Below are positions 1 through 8,735 of a DNA stretch of 38,046 bases, piece after piece. The stretch lies in assembly GCA_017630455.1 (NCBI GenBank), contig JAGBVG010000032.1, positions 1 through 38,046 of the forward strand, in the 5' to 3' direction. Position 1 is the first letter of the stretch, and every line of letters starts with the position of its first letter. The notes under the pieces were generated by a model. It was not told the origin of the DNA, did no database searches, and saw only the letters and a program-made list of their open reading frames with translations. The stretch comes from Alistipes sp. (GTDB taxonomy: Bacteria > Bacteroidota > Bacteroidia > Bacteroidales > Rikenellaceae). The position numbers and the translations under genes were made by a program.

Positions 1-53
1 ATATGTTGCCATTCTACGAGCCAGGAGATTTGAAGGACACAACTAAAGAGTAA
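1..53 (+). CDS. 3' end of a CDS, probably 2-oxoacid:ferredoxin oxidoreductase beta subunit (partial)
   Basis: An open frame enters from the left edge and ends at the TAA at 51-53; the visible tail reads MLPFYEPGDLKDTTKE. The stop lies only 6 nt before the start of a gamma-subunit gene, so the two are almost certainly co-transcribed. In Bacteroidales the gene directly before such a gamma subunit is usually the thiamine-diphosphate-binding beta subunit, which is the basis for the call. Sixteen residues alone do not identify the family, so the assignment rests on context. Confidence 0.45.
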   Translation, partial: MLPFYEPGDLKDTTKE

Positions 54-59
54 GCATTT

Positions 60-605
60 ATGAAAGAGACAGTAATCATTGCAGGTTTCGGAGGACAGGG
101 TGTCCTCACTATGGGTAAGATTTTGGCTTACTCTGGTATTATGCAGGATATGGAGGTTACTTGGATGCCTTCATACGGTCCTGAGATGCGTGGTGGTACC
201 GCTAACGTAACCGTTATTCTTTCAGATAGCGCAATCTCTTCACCTATCGCTCACGAATTCGACTGCGTAGTTGTTCTCAACCAGCAGTCTATGGACAAGT
301 TCGAGGCTCAGGTGAAGCCAGGTGGCGTACTTATCTACGACACAAACGGTATCACACACCACCCTACACGTACTGACATCAGCGTATATCAGATCGACGC
401 TACTGCTGAGTGCGCACGTTTGGGTCAGGCTAAGTTGTTCAACACTATGATCCTCGGCGCATACCTCAAGGTTCGCCCAGTGGTTAAGATGGAGAACGTA
501 ATGGAGGGTCTTAAGAAGACCTTGCCTGAGCGCGCTTGGAAGATGCTTCCACAGAACGAGGAGGCTATCAAGCACGGTGGTGAGATTATCCGTCAGATCC
601 GATAA
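60..605 (+). CDS. 2-oxoacid:ferredoxin oxidoreductase, gamma subunit
   Basis: Gamma subunit of a multi-subunit 2-oxoacid:ferredoxin (or flavodoxin) oxidoreductase, a cytosolic enzyme that oxidatively decarboxylates a 2-oxoacid to its acyl-CoA and passes electrons to ferredoxin. The 181-residue protein opens with the family's glycine-rich segment GFGGQGVLTMGKILA (residues 9-23), followed by SYGPEMRGGTANVTV (about 38-52) and the hydrophobic VVVLNQQSM stretch, all typical of the POR gamma domain; the length is normal for a stand-alone subunit. It is the last gene of an operon entering from the left, 6 nt after the preceding stop, and is closed by a strong terminator at 625-659. Because the gamma subunit is separate here while the next operon has it fused, the two operons probably encode different enzymes (for example a branched-chain 2-oxoacid type and a 2-oxoglutarate type). 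The substrate cannot be read from this subunit. Confidence 0.88.
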   Translation: MKETVIIAGFGGQGVLTMGKILAYSGIMQDMEVTWMPSYGPEMRGGTANVTVILSDSAISSPIAHEFDCVVVLNQQSMDKFEAQVKPGGVLIYDTNGITHHPTRTDISVYQIDATAECARLGQAKLFNTMILGAYLKVRPVVKMENVMEGLKKTLPERAWKMLPQNEEAIKHGGEIIRQIR

Positions 606-624
606 TCGGTCATTACGCACAAAC

Positions 625-659
625 GAGAGGTTGCCCGCAAAAGGGTAGCCTCTTTTTTT
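625..659 (+). terminator. Rho-independent terminator after the first oxidoreductase operon
   Basis: Stem 627-636 pairs with 643-652 (10 bp, two G-T wobbles), loop GCAAAA, followed by a run of seven T. It lies 20 nt after the stop of the gamma-subunit gene. Confidence 0.9.
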
Positions 660-805
660 ATGTATCTATAGGAAATTGGAAATTCCAATTCGCTCGCCGC
701 AACGCAACGAGATCGCCCTCGAGCAGCTAAAAAAATAAGCAAACTCGGCGCAAAAACCTCGGTTTCGAAAGAAATATCGCGAACATCGAAATTTATTCGT
801 GATTT

Positions 806-839
806 TTGATACAGGCTATTATTATTTTTATTATATTTG
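806..839 (+). promoter_or_regulatory. Candidate Bacteroidetes promoter of korAB
   Basis: TTG at 806-808, 23 nt, then TATATTTG at 832-839, matching the TAnnTTTG -7 element. The spacing is slightly longer than the usual 19-21 nt. It leaves a leader of roughly 85 nt before the korA start. Confidence 0.5.
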
Positions 840-931
840 TATGAAATTATGGGGATACTATTTTTAGTAGCCTATTTCACGATTTAGATAAAACGATAAA
901 CTAATAATACATAACAACAAACTACACTACA

Positions 932-2773
932 ATGGACAATGTAAACGTACAGCAATTGCAGGATGTGGTTATCCGTTTCTCGGGTGACTCAGGTGATGGT
1001 ATGCAGCTCACCGGCACACTCTTCTCGGATACATCAGCACTATTCGGCAATGGTATCTCAACATTCCCTGATTACCCAGCCGAGATTCGCGCACCACAGG
1101 GAACTGTAGCAGGCGTATCTGGTTTCCAGGTACATTTTGGTTCAAGCCGCATTGACAATCCTGGCGACTACTGCGATGTTTTGGTTGCTATGAATCCAGC
1201 AGCTCTCATCGCTAACCGCAAGTGGTTGAAGCCATCAGCAACAGTTATCATCGACGGCGACACTATGACCGAGGATAACATCACCAAGGCGGGCTTCAAG
1301 ACTATGGATCCTATCGCAGAGCTTGGCCTCGAGGGCTTCAACGTTGTTATTCCAGACATCACCACAATGACCAAGGAGGCATTAAAGGATACCGGTATGG
1401 ATAACAAGGCTATGGTTAAGTGTAAGAATATGTTTGCCTTGGGTATCGTATTCTGGATGTATAACCGCTCTGATGAGTTCGCTAAGAAATTCCTCGACTC
1501 TAAGTTTGCTAAGAAGAATCCTCTCGTAGCTGAGGCTAATAAGCGAGTTATCGAGGCTGGTTACAACTACGCAGCTAACACTCATCAGTTTGCAAACAAC
1601 TATACCGTAGCACCAGCAGAGTTGGAGAAGGGCGTATACCGCTCTATCAACGGTAACACCGCTACAGCTTGGGGTTTCTGTGCTGCATCTGAGAAGTCTG
1701 GTCTTCCACTCTTCTGCGGCTCATACCCTATCACTCCAGCTACCGTAATCCTCGAGGAGCTCGCTAAGCGTCGTGACCTCGGCGTTAAGACTGTTCAGGC
1801 TGAGGATGAGATCGCAGGTATCTGTACATCTATCGGTGCTGCTTATGCAGGTAACTTCGCTGTTACTACAACATCTGGTCCTGGTCTTTCACTCAAGAGC
1901 GAGGCTATGGGCTTGGCTGTTATGGCCGAGTTGCCATTGGTAGTCGTTGACGTACAGCGCGGTGGTCCATCTACAGGTCTTCCTACTAAGACCGAGCAGA
2001 GCGACCTTAACCAGGCACTCTATGGCCGTAATGGTGAGTGTCCTATGGTTGTTCTCGCAGCATCTTCACCAAGCGACTGTTTCCACTACGCATTTATGGC
2101 AGGTAAGATCGCTATGGAGCATATGACTCCTGTAGTGTTGCTCACCGATGGTTTCATCGCTAACGGTTCTGAGCCTTGGAAGATTCCATCAATGTCGGAG
2201 TATCCAGCTATCGTACCTCCTATCGTTGAGCCACGTCAGGGCGAGGAGTTCTTACCATACGCTCGTAACGAGAAGTTGGCTCGCGGCTGGGCATTCCCAG
2301 GCAAGGAGGGTCTCGAGCACCGTATCGGCGGTTTGGAGAAGGATCACCTTCGTGGTACTATCTCTCACGATCCTAAGAACCATCAGGAGATGGTTACAAC
2401 ACGTCGTCGCAAGGTTGAGCTTGTGGCTGAGGAGTTGCCAGAGTTGCAGGTATTTGGTGCCGAGGAGGCAGATGTTCTCGTTGTAGGTTGGGGCGGTACA
2501 CGCGGTCACCTCCACAGCGCTGTTAAGCAATTGCAGGATGAGGGTAAGTCTGTAGCACACCTCCACTTCAACTACATCTACCCATTGCAGAAGGGTGTGG
2601 CTGATATCTTGAAGCGCTACAAGCGTATCGTAGTATGCGAGTTGAACGAGGGTCAGTTTGCTAACTACTTGCGCCAGCAGTTCACCGATGTTACTATCGA
2701 GTCATACGGCAAGACTGAGGGCCAGCCATTTACAGTCATTGAGCTCAAGGAGAAGATTGCCTCAATGCTATAA
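932..2773 (+). CDS. korA: 2-oxoacid:acceptor oxidoreductase, fused gamma-alpha subunit (KorA)
   Basis: Large subunit of a two-subunit 2-oxoacid:ferredoxin oxidoreductase, most likely the 2-oxoglutarate enzyme that makes succinyl-CoA and reduced ferredoxin. At 613 residues it is the gamma-alpha fusion: a gamma domain comes first (about residues 10-190, with FSGDSGDGMQLTG and FPDYPAEIRAPQGT), then the pyrimidine-binding alpha domain (about 235-430, with GSYPITPATVILEEL, QAEDEIAGICTSIGAAYAG and TTTSGPGLSLKSEA), then domain II (about 500-610, with VVGWGGTRGHLHSAV). The korB partner follows 42 nt downstream. The ATG at 932 is chosen because the gamma domain begins right after it. Substrate preference is inferred from the two-gene architecture, not from specific residues. 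Confidence 0.93.
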   Translation: MDNVNVQQLQDVVIRFSGDSGDGMQLTGTLFSDTSALFGNGISTFPDYPAEIRAPQGTVAGVSGFQVHFGSSRIDNPGDYCDVLVAMNPAALIANRKWLKPSATVIIDGDTMTEDNITKAGFKTMDPIAELGLEGFNVVIPDITTMTKEALKDTGMDNKAMVKCKNMFALGIVFWMYNRSDEFAKKFLDSKFAKKNPLVAEANKRVIEAGYNYAANTHQFANNYTVAPAELEKGVYRSINGNTATAWGFCAASEKSGLPLFCGSYPITPATVILEELAKRRDLGVKTVQAEDEIAGICTSIGAAYAGNFAVTTTSGPGLSLKSEAMGLAVMAELPLVVVDVQRGGPSTGLPTKTEQSDLNQALYGRNGECPMVVLAASSPSDCFHYAFMAGKIAMEHMTPVVLLTDGFIANGSEPWKIPSMSEYPAIVPPIVEPRQGEEFLPYARNEKLARGWAFPGKEGLEHRIGGLEKDHLRGTISHDPKNHQEMVTTRRRKVELVAEELPELQVFGAEEADVLVVGWGGTRGHLHSAVKQLQDEGKSVAHLHFNYIYPLQKGVADILKRYKRIVVCELNEGQFANYLRQQFTDVTIESYGKTEGQPFTVIELKEKIASML

Positions 2774-2815
2774 TTCGAACACCACTATATTAATAATAAG
2801 AAACTGAAAAATACT

Positions 2816-3847
2816 ATGGCAGATTTCAAGTATACACCCGCTGATTTCAAGAGTGATCAACAGGTAAAGTGGTGTCCAGGCTGCGGCGACCACGCTATTC
2901 TTAACGCAGTGCAGCGCACTATGCCAGAGGTGGCAGATGCTCTCGGCAAGCCACACAATATGTTTACCTTCGTGTCGGGTATCGGATGTTCATCGCGCTT
3001 CATCTACTATATGAAGACCTTTGGTTTCCACACTATCCACGGTCGTGCAAACGCTATCGCTACAGGTATCAAGACTGCAAACCCAGAGCTTTCAGTATGG
3101 GTATGTACAGGTGATGGTGACTCATTGGCTATCGGTGGTAACCACTTCATCCACGCTATCCGTCGTAACATCGACCTTAACGTAATTTTGTTCAACAACG
3201 AGATTTACGGTTTGACAAAGGGTCAGTACTCTCCTACTACCAAGCTCGGTAAGATCACCAAGACCTCGCCATTTGGTACTGTTGAGAAGCCATTTACACC
3301 AGGTGAGTTGGTTATCGGTGCTAAGGGTACATTCTTTGCACGTACCATCGACCAGGAGGTTATGCTTACTAAGGAGTGCTTATTGGCAGCCGCTAAGCAT
3401 AAGGGTATGGCAGTTACCGAGGCGTTGGTTAACTGTATGATCTTCAACGACAAGACCCACGCAATGTTTGCTGGTGACAAGGCTACTCGCGAGGAGAATA
3501 CCGTACACTTGGTACACGGCGAGAAGATGCTCTTCGGCAAGGATAAGAATAAGGGTTTGGTATTCGAGAATATGCGCTTGAAGGTTGTTACCGTAGGTGA
3601 GGATGGCTACACTATGGACGACGTATTGACTCACGACGCTAAGTGTGCTGACACCACCCTCCACTCTATGCTTGCAGCTATGAAGTATCCTGAGTACCCA
3701 GTTGCTGTGGGTGTTATCCGCGATGTTGACGATGAGAACGTATACGATCTCCGCGTTCAGCAGCAGGTTGAGGAGGTTAAGGCAGCATCGAAGTTCAAGT
3801 GTGTTGACGACCTTCTTCGCTCAGGCCAGACTTGGGAGATTAAGTAA
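2816..3847 (+). CDS. korB: 2-oxoacid:ferredoxin oxidoreductase, beta subunit (KorB)
   Basis: Thiamine-diphosphate- and [4Fe-4S]-binding beta subunit that partners the KorA encoded 42 nt upstream. The 343-residue protein has WCPGCGDH near the N-terminus (Cys20, Cys23), Cys58 in SGIGCSSRF and Cys207 in LVNCMIFND, the four-cysteine set that binds the cluster in this family. The diphosphate/Mg site is seen as TGDGDSLAIGGNH (about 98-110) followed by LFNNEIYGLTKGQ (about 125-137). The operon ends with a terminator at 3864-3900. The enzyme supplies reduced ferredoxin and succinyl-CoA, or fixes CO2 in the reverse direction, in anaerobic central metabolism; which direction runs in this organism is not visible. 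Confidence 0.94.
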   Translation: MADFKYTPADFKSDQQVKWCPGCGDHAILNAVQRTMPEVADALGKPHNMFTFVSGIGCSSRFIYYMKTFGFHTIHGRANAIATGIKTANPELSVWVCTGDGDSLAIGGNHFIHAIRRNIDLNVILFNNEIYGLTKGQYSPTTKLGKITKTSPFGTVEKPFTPGELVIGAKGTFFARTIDQEVMLTKECLLAAAKHKGMAVTEALVNCMIFNDKTHAMFAGDKATREENTVHLVHGEKMLFGKDKNKGLVFENMRLKVVTVGEDGYTMDDVLTHDAKCADTTLHSMLAAMKYPEYPVAVGVIRDVDDENVYDLRVQQQVEEVKAASKFKCVDDLLRSGQTWEIK

Positions 3848-3863
3848 GGGTTAAACCTTAAAG

Positions 3864-3900
3864 AAAATGAGACCGGCTCAGTGTCGGTCTCATTTTTTTT
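3864..3900 (+). terminator. Rho-independent terminator after korB
   Basis: GAGACCG pairs with CGGTCTC around a 9-nt loop; the flanking AAAAT/ATTTT extends the stem to 12 bp, and eight T follow. It lies 16 nt after the korB stop. Confidence 0.92.
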
Positions 3901-4024
3901 TAAAGTCGGCACATCATTAATTGCTCGACAAATTCTAATAAATAAAGTAGTGAAATCTAAAAACAAATTATTATCTTTGCTCTCAAATAACTGATAATAA
4001 TCGTTTTACTAAATCATCAATACT

Positions 4025-5068
4025 ATGGCACAAGCTACTGAGACACCTCGCAAGAGTTTTTTCAAAACCTACGTTGTCGACGCCCTGAGCTATATGGCTA
4101 TGGGTCTCTTTTGCTCGTTGATTTTAGGTCTTATCATTGGTCAGATTGCCAAGATTCCTGGCCTCGATTTCCTCGCTGAGATAGCGCGACTTCTCCAGCT
4201 CGACCTCGTTGTCGGAGGTTCAATCGGTATGGCCATTGCACTCGGTCTTAAACGCGACCCTCTGGTGACCATCTCTGCCATTGCTGTGGGTGCATTGGGC
4301 TACTCGTTGGGCGGCGCGTGGGGTGACGTGGGCGGCAACCCTATTGGCGCATATCTCGCAGCCATCGTGGGCATACAAGCTGGTTCGTTGGTCTCAAAGC
4401 GCACACCCGTGGATATCATCATCACTCCGCTTGTTGCTGTAGTCGTGGGAGGTCTCTTTGCCAAGTATTGCTGCGTTCCCGTGGGCGAATGGGTGATGTC
4501 ACTTGGCGAGGTCATCAACCGCGCCACGACTCTCAATCCATTTATTATGGGCATCATTCTATCTGTCTCTGTGGGCTGCATCCTCACACTTCCCATCAGC
4601 TCTGCCGCGCTCTGTATCTCCATCGGTCTCAGCGGTTTGGCTGCTGGAGCTGCGACGGCTGGATGCTGCGCTCAGATGATAGGTTTTGCCGTTATAAGCT
4701 TCAAGGAAAATGGCATCGGAGGTCTCATTTCGCAAGGTCTCGGCACGTCGATGTTGCAGATCGGAAACATCGCACGCAAACCAATCATCTGGCTCGCACC
4801 AACTCTTGCGGGTGCCATCCTCGGCCCGATATCGACTATGGTGCTGAAGATGACCAACAGCGCTGCAGGAGCAGGTATGGGCACTGCAGGATTGGTAGGT
4901 CCTATCGGATGCTGGGACTCGATGTCTGCTACTACCGACCACACGTTGCTCTTAGCCGAGATTATCGGAATGTACTTCGTAGCACCAGCCCTGCTGAGCC
5001 TTATGTTCCACGTTATTATGAAGCGTCTGGGCTGGGTAAAAGATGGTGATATGGCACTGAAAAAATAG
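4025..5068 (+). CDS. Membrane protein of the PTS_EIIC_2 type
   Basis: A 347-residue, strongly hydrophobic inner-membrane protein with about eight to ten membrane spans and many Gly/Ala-rich helices (for example ALGLKRDPLVTISAIAVGAL and GPIGCWDSMSATTDHTLL). The pattern resembles the Pfam family PTS_EIIC_2, a group of IIC-like proteins found widely in Firmicutes and Bacteroidetes. No EI, HPr, IIA or IIB gene is nearby, and nothing here shows phosphotransferase coupling, so a role as a stand-alone transporter or channel is as likely as sugar uptake; the substrate is unknown. A -7-like element TATCTTTG sits at 3972-3979, about 45 nt before the start. The lipoprotein downstream has its own promoter, so this is probably a single-gene unit. 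Confidence 0.7.
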   Translation: MAQATETPRKSFFKTYVVDALSYMAMGLFCSLILGLIIGQIAKIPGLDFLAEIARLLQLDLVVGGSIGMAIALGLKRDPLVTISAIAVGALGYSLGGAWGDVGGNPIGAYLAAIVGIQAGSLVSKRTPVDIIITPLVAVVVGGLFAKYCCVPVGEWVMSLGEVINRATTLNPFIMGIILSVSVGCILTLPISSAALCISIGLSGLAAGAATAGCCAQMIGFAVISFKENGIGGLISQGLGTSMLQIGNIARKPIIWLAPTLAGAILGPISTMVLKMTNSAAGAGMGTAGLVGPIGCWDSMSATTDHTLLLAEIIGMYFVAPALLSLMFHVIMKRLGWVKDGDMALKK

Positions 5069-5104
5069 CAAAATTGCGCCTCTATCTATCTATACATATA
5101 TTTA

Positions 5105-5136
5105 TTTGGAAATAAGGGAAACAGTAGCTACATTTG
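5105..5136 (+). promoter_or_regulatory. Bacteroidetes promoter of the BACON lipoprotein operon
   Basis: TTTG at 5105-5108, exactly 20 nt, then TACATTTG at 5129-5136. Both elements and the spacing fit the consensus. The start codon at 5172 gives a leader of about 30 nt and argues against starting translation at an earlier in-frame ATG at 5106, which lies inside the promoter. Confidence 0.75.
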
Positions 5137-5171
5137 CGCCCTCTAAACTACAAATTTCTAACATAACAAAG

Positions 5172-6683
5172 ATGAAACGTTTAATGATTTTTGCTCTTCT
5201 CGTTATGAGCGCACTCTTTGTTGCGTGCGACAAATCTAACGAGGGTGATATCAAAGTTGTTATCACATCGGAGAGCGAGATTAAGGTTGGCAAGTATGCC
5301 ACCGATGTTACCATCCGCTACGACATCTTGGGTATCGAAGATGTTAAGGCAGATGTAAAATTTAGCCAGGAGGGATGGCTGCGCGTCAAAAGCGAGGAGG
5401 TTGGCGCAGTGGTGATCTCGGTTGCTGAGAATGAGACAGATAGTAGCCGTATGGCTGCCATTACGTTGAGCTACGGCGCATCGCAGGCCTCTGTTATCGT
5501 CAGCCAGTCAGGCGACGCATTGTCTCCAGTGCTCACATCACTCTCGGGCGAGGAGATTACCCTTGAGCGTATGGGTAAGCGTGTTGAGATTACCTACGCA
5601 CTCGAGAACGCCAATCCTACCGACTACATCTTCGTGAAGACTAATGCCGACTGGATCTACTCTATCGACACTGCTCGTGATGGTATTGTTACACTCGGCG
5701 TGGGCACAAACACCACAAAGGCTATGCGCGAGACCGAGGTAACCGTGGGCTACGGCACAGCATCATTTAAGATACTTCTCAAGCAGCGTGGCGATGGTGA
5801 TATCAACTTCAAGGCTTCGATTATGGGTGGCGAGTATCTCGGTGATGCCCTCACTCCTGGTGCTGGCAACTACTGGTTTTGGCTCTCGGACCGAGGCTTC
5901 GACCAGGAGGGTAAGGCATATCCAAGTGCTACATACTACCGCATCGACGCATACGGCGTACCTTACAACGGCAACGAGAGCAATGTGCCTATCGCCAACG
6001 GCACATACACCTACGACCCTGAGAACACCTATACCGTAGGCACATTCACCGCAGAGTATAGCGGCCACTGGGTGACAAACATCGATGGCAAGCGTGAGGG
6101 TGCTATAACAGCCTTTGACTCAGGTACTTTGGTTGTCGAGAATGGCAAGATTACCCTCGAGGTGGTTATCGCTGGCGAGAAGCACCACGTTGAGTACATT
6201 GGCAACACCACGCTCCCTGACAACGCAAGCGAGGTTACCGTATACTCAACCCTCGATGGCGACTACGAGGCTGACCTCTCGGACCACTACCTCGTTTATG
6301 AGTGCTATGGCGACTACTACGAGTGTGGCTTCACCAACTGGATGATTGTCATCAGGCCTAACAACGAAACTTCTGGCGACTGCTTCCAGTTCGACTTCAT
6401 CACCGACAAGGCTACCAAGGCTGAGGGCTTCTGTGGCGACTACGTATCTTCGGACTTCATCGCTACAAACGCATTCTTCCCAGGCTGGACAGATGGCGTA
6501 AACCTCCTCTGCAGTTGGTATTTCAATGCCGAGCAGACCGAGTTCGCACCATTCCGTGGCGGTGAGATGTCGGTAAAGGATAATGGCGATGGCACCATCA
6601 CCGTGGATATCAAGGTTAAGGATGACCTCCGCCACAAAATCACAGGCTCGTGGACTGGTGTCCCAGAGGCATTTGTAGAGTAA
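5172..6683 (+). CDS. Lipoprotein with two BACON domains
   Basis: A 503-residue predicted lipoprotein. The start at 5172 places a classic type II signal at the N-terminus (MKRLMIFALL, lipobox FVAC with Cys19). Two BACON-type beta-sandwich repeats follow, roughly residues 27-115 and 118-210; each ends in the typical VIVSQSGD or ILLKQRGDG. The remaining 290 residues form an aromatic- and Gly/Asp-rich region without a family I recognise. BACON domains occur in Bacteroidetes surface proteins tied to glycan or mucin binding, but no polysaccharide-utilisation genes lie nearby, so a binding role is inference only. It is the first gene of an operon with a second BACON lipoprotein 21 nt downstream. Confidence 0.82.
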   Translation: MKRLMIFALLVMSALFVACDKSNEGDIKVVITSESEIKVGKYATDVTIRYDILGIEDVKADVKFSQEGWLRVKSEEVGAVVISVAENETDSSRMAAITLSYGASQASVIVSQSGDALSPVLTSLSGEEITLERMGKRVEITYALENANPTDYIFVKTNADWIYSIDTARDGIVTLGVGTNTTKAMRETEVTVGYGTASFKILLKQRGDGDINFKASIMGGEYLGDALTPGAGNYWFWLSDRGFDQEGKAYPSATYYRIDAYGVPYNGNESNVPIANGTYTYDPENTYTVGTFTAEYSGHWVTNIDGKREGAITAFDSGTLVVENGKITLEVVIAGEKHHVEYIGNTTLPDNASEVTVYSTLDGDYEADLSDHYLVYECYGDYYECGFTNWMIVIRPNNETSGDCFQFDFITDKATKAEGFCGDYVSSDFIATNAFFPGWTDGVNLLCSWYFNAEQTEFAPFRGGEMSVKDNGDGTITVDIKVKDDLRHKITGSWTGVPEAFVE

Positions 6684-6704
6684 CAACTAACAACTATTAC
6701 CAAT

Positions 6705-8558
6705 ATGAAAAAACTATTTTCACTTATTGCTCTTCTCGCTCTTGTAGCCTTCGTAGGTTGCGAGAAGAAGAGCACTGACGAGGGTGTCACATCATTCACC
6801 CTCTCACAGACCGAACTCGAGGTTTCGGCTGACGGTGGTGCGCAGAACATCACCTACTCGCTCGAGAATCCTCAGCATGGTGCCGTTGTGCTTACCAACT
6901 GCTCTGCAAACTGGATCAAGGAGCTTAGCACAGCTACCGTAGGCGAGATTAAGTTCGCCGTTATGCCTAACTATACTCCTGAGGCTCGCGAGACTGTAAT
7001 CGATGTGCAGTACACAGCCCTCGAGGAGAAGTTCCAGATCAAGGTGAAGCAGGATGCTAACACCAAGCCTATGTTCGCATTCGAGGTTGTCTCAAACGAG
7101 CCTACACGCCTCTTGCTGAACGTAACGCCTGCAAACCTCTCTACAGCATACATCTGCCGCGCTTATACCGAGGCACATATCGACGTCAATAACCTCTACG
7201 AGGATGAGTTCTTGGCGGAGTACGATATGGAGGCTATCGAGTATGAGGCATACTACGCTGGTCAGACATTCCTCAACTACTTGCAGAATATCACACACAC
7301 TGGTCAGGGCTTCGACATCGAGTTCACAAAACTCACCCCTGATACCAACTATGTTGTTTACGCATACCACATCGACCTCTCTACTGGCAAGATTTGCAGC
7401 GACATCTACCGCGAGGTTATCCGCACCGCAGAGCCTGAGACTGCCGAGTTCGACGTAGAGATGACCCTCGAGGTTAGCGGCGCTGTAATCACTCAGACCA
7501 TCACCCCTGCCGATAAGGAGGTTTACTACTACACCTATCGCTGGAGCGTCGAGGAGTTCTATATGTACTACGGCTTTAGCGCAGTTATGGAGGAGACCTT
7601 CGTTGCGAAGTGGAACGAGCAGATGATGGCGTGGGTGCAGAATGGCTACCAGCCTTATCAGATTGTAGACCAGAACTGCTTCAAGGGCGATAAGGTTATC
7701 GAGCACACCGACCTCAAGGCCGAGACCGACTATGTATTCTACATCTTCGCCGTGGACCGCGAGACAGGCTTCGCAGCTTCTGACATCACCATTATGGAGA
7801 AGCGCACAAACAAGGCTCATGCTTCGGATATGACTATCGAGATTGTTGCTAAAAACATCTTCCAGACCACTGCCGACGTATACTGGACTGCAAGCGACCC
7901 TAACGGCAAGTTTGCACGTTCGGTATTCACCAAGGCTGAGTTTGAGGCTCTCGGTGCTAACGACGAGGAGAAGTTGGAGACCTGCCTCAATGAGTATGGC
8001 TTCTACCAGGCTGTTGGCTCAACAGATATGAACCTCACAAAGCTTATACCTGGCACCACCTATGTGGCCTTTGCTTATGGTCTTGATGGCGAGACACCTA
8101 ACACTCGCATCTTCAAGACCGAGTTTACAACCTTGAGCGATAACCCAGGTATGTCCGACATCAACCTCTCGTGGACCGAGCACTATAACTTGGCCGATGT
8201 TGCCGCTGCCGACGCTGCACACTGGGGTGACTACGCTGCTTATGAGAACTACACCCTTGTACCACTCTCAATCTCTGGCGTAACGGCTTCTGACGAGGTT
8301 TACATTATGGTTACAACAATGCCTATCGACTACTACTCGAAGGAGGCAGAGTGGTTGCGCGACGTTGCGAAGGAGAAGAACCGCGTAAACTGCTACACTA
8401 ACTATAACTACGTTGCCGAGTACGAGAAGGAGTACACCGTTGTGGCAGTAGCTAAGGATAAGAATGGCAACTATGGTCAGCTCTTCCTCGAGGAGATGTA
8501 CCTCTACAAGAGCGACGATAAGCCAGCGTCGGAGTACACCTACAAGGAGAACAAATAA
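6705..8558 (+). CDS. Lipoprotein with BACON domain and repeated beta-sandwich modules
   Basis: A 617-residue predicted lipoprotein beginning MKKLFSLIALLALVAFVGC (lipobox FVGC, Cys19). One BACON-like domain (about residues 30-112) has the pattern seen in its upstream neighbour: a VTSFTLSQTELEVSADGG opening and KVKQDANTKP at its end. Three or four modules follow, each containing a motif such as LTPDTNYVVYAYHID, LKAETDYVFYIFAVD or LIPGTTYVAFAYGLD, which suggests fibronectin-III-like folds. It starts 21 nt after the first lipoprotein and shares its promoter. The two proteins are probably displayed together on the cell surface; the ligand is unknown. The operon closes at a weak terminator at 8580-8614. 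Confidence 0.82.
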   Translation: MKKLFSLIALLALVAFVGCEKKSTDEGVTSFTLSQTELEVSADGGAQNITYSLENPQHGAVVLTNCSANWIKELSTATVGEIKFAVMPNYTPEARETVIDVQYTALEEKFQIKVKQDANTKPMFAFEVVSNEPTRLLLNVTPANLSTAYICRAYTEAHIDVNNLYEDEFLAEYDMEAIEYEAYYAGQTFLNYLQNITHTGQGFDIEFTKLTPDTNYVVYAYHIDLSTGKICSDIYREVIRTAEPETAEFDVEMTLEVSGAVITQTITPADKEVYYYTYRWSVEEFYMYYGFSAVMEETFVAKWNEQMMAWVQNGYQPYQIVDQNCFKGDKVIEHTDLKAETDYVFYIFAVDRETGFAASDITIMEKRTNKAHASDMTIEIVAKNIFQTTADVYWTASDPNGKFARSVFTKAEFEALGANDEEKLETCLNEYGFYQAVGSTDMNLTKLIPGTTYVAFAYGLDGETPNTRIFKTEFTTLSDNPGMSDINLSWTEHYNLADVAAADAAHWGDYAAYENYTLVPLSISGVTASDEVYIMVTTMPIDYYSKEAEWLRDVAKEKNRVNCYTNYNYVAEYEKEYTVVAVAKDKNGNYGQLFLEEMYLYKSDDKPASEYTYKENK

Positions 8559-8579
8559 GCGATCCGATATCATCACAAC

Positions 8580-8614
8580 AGACCTGCGTTCCTCGGGGCG
8601 TTGGTCTTTTTTTT
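8580..8614 (+). terminator. Probable terminator after the lipoprotein operon
   Basis: AGACC at 8580-8584 pairs with GGTCT at 8603-8607, with an imperfect inner stem, followed by a run of eight T. The stem is short, so the call rests mostly on the T-run and position. Confidence 0.6.
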
Positions 8615-8651
8615 GTGTGTATGTATACGGGAATGTGGTCGCGATAAAGAA

Positions 8652-8698
8652 ATTAGGCTGGATGGAACATACTAAGCGTATTTTCCATTCAGCCTAAT
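8652..8698 (-). terminator. Long hairpin downstream of the pseudouridine synthase gene
   Basis: A 16-bp stem with one G-T wobble (8652-8667 against 8683-8698) with a further ATAC/GTAT pairing inside. Read on the minus strand it lies 37 nt after the stop of the pseudouridine synthase and is followed by TTTCTTT, so it probably ends that transcript. It may also stop plus-strand readthrough. Confidence 0.65.
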
Positions 8699-8735
8699 GA
8701 TTGAGAGACCACAGATAGCCTCTTATCACAAGAAA

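Larger units (their letters stand above)
606..931. other. Intergenic region between the two oxidoreductase operons
   Basis: No gene is visible in these 326 nt. They hold the terminator at 625-659, a perfect 17-nt palindrome at 674-690 (8-bp arms around a single A), and a candidate promoter at 806-839 for the downstream korAB operon. The middle part (about 695-800) shows nothing I can name. Confidence 0.7.
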
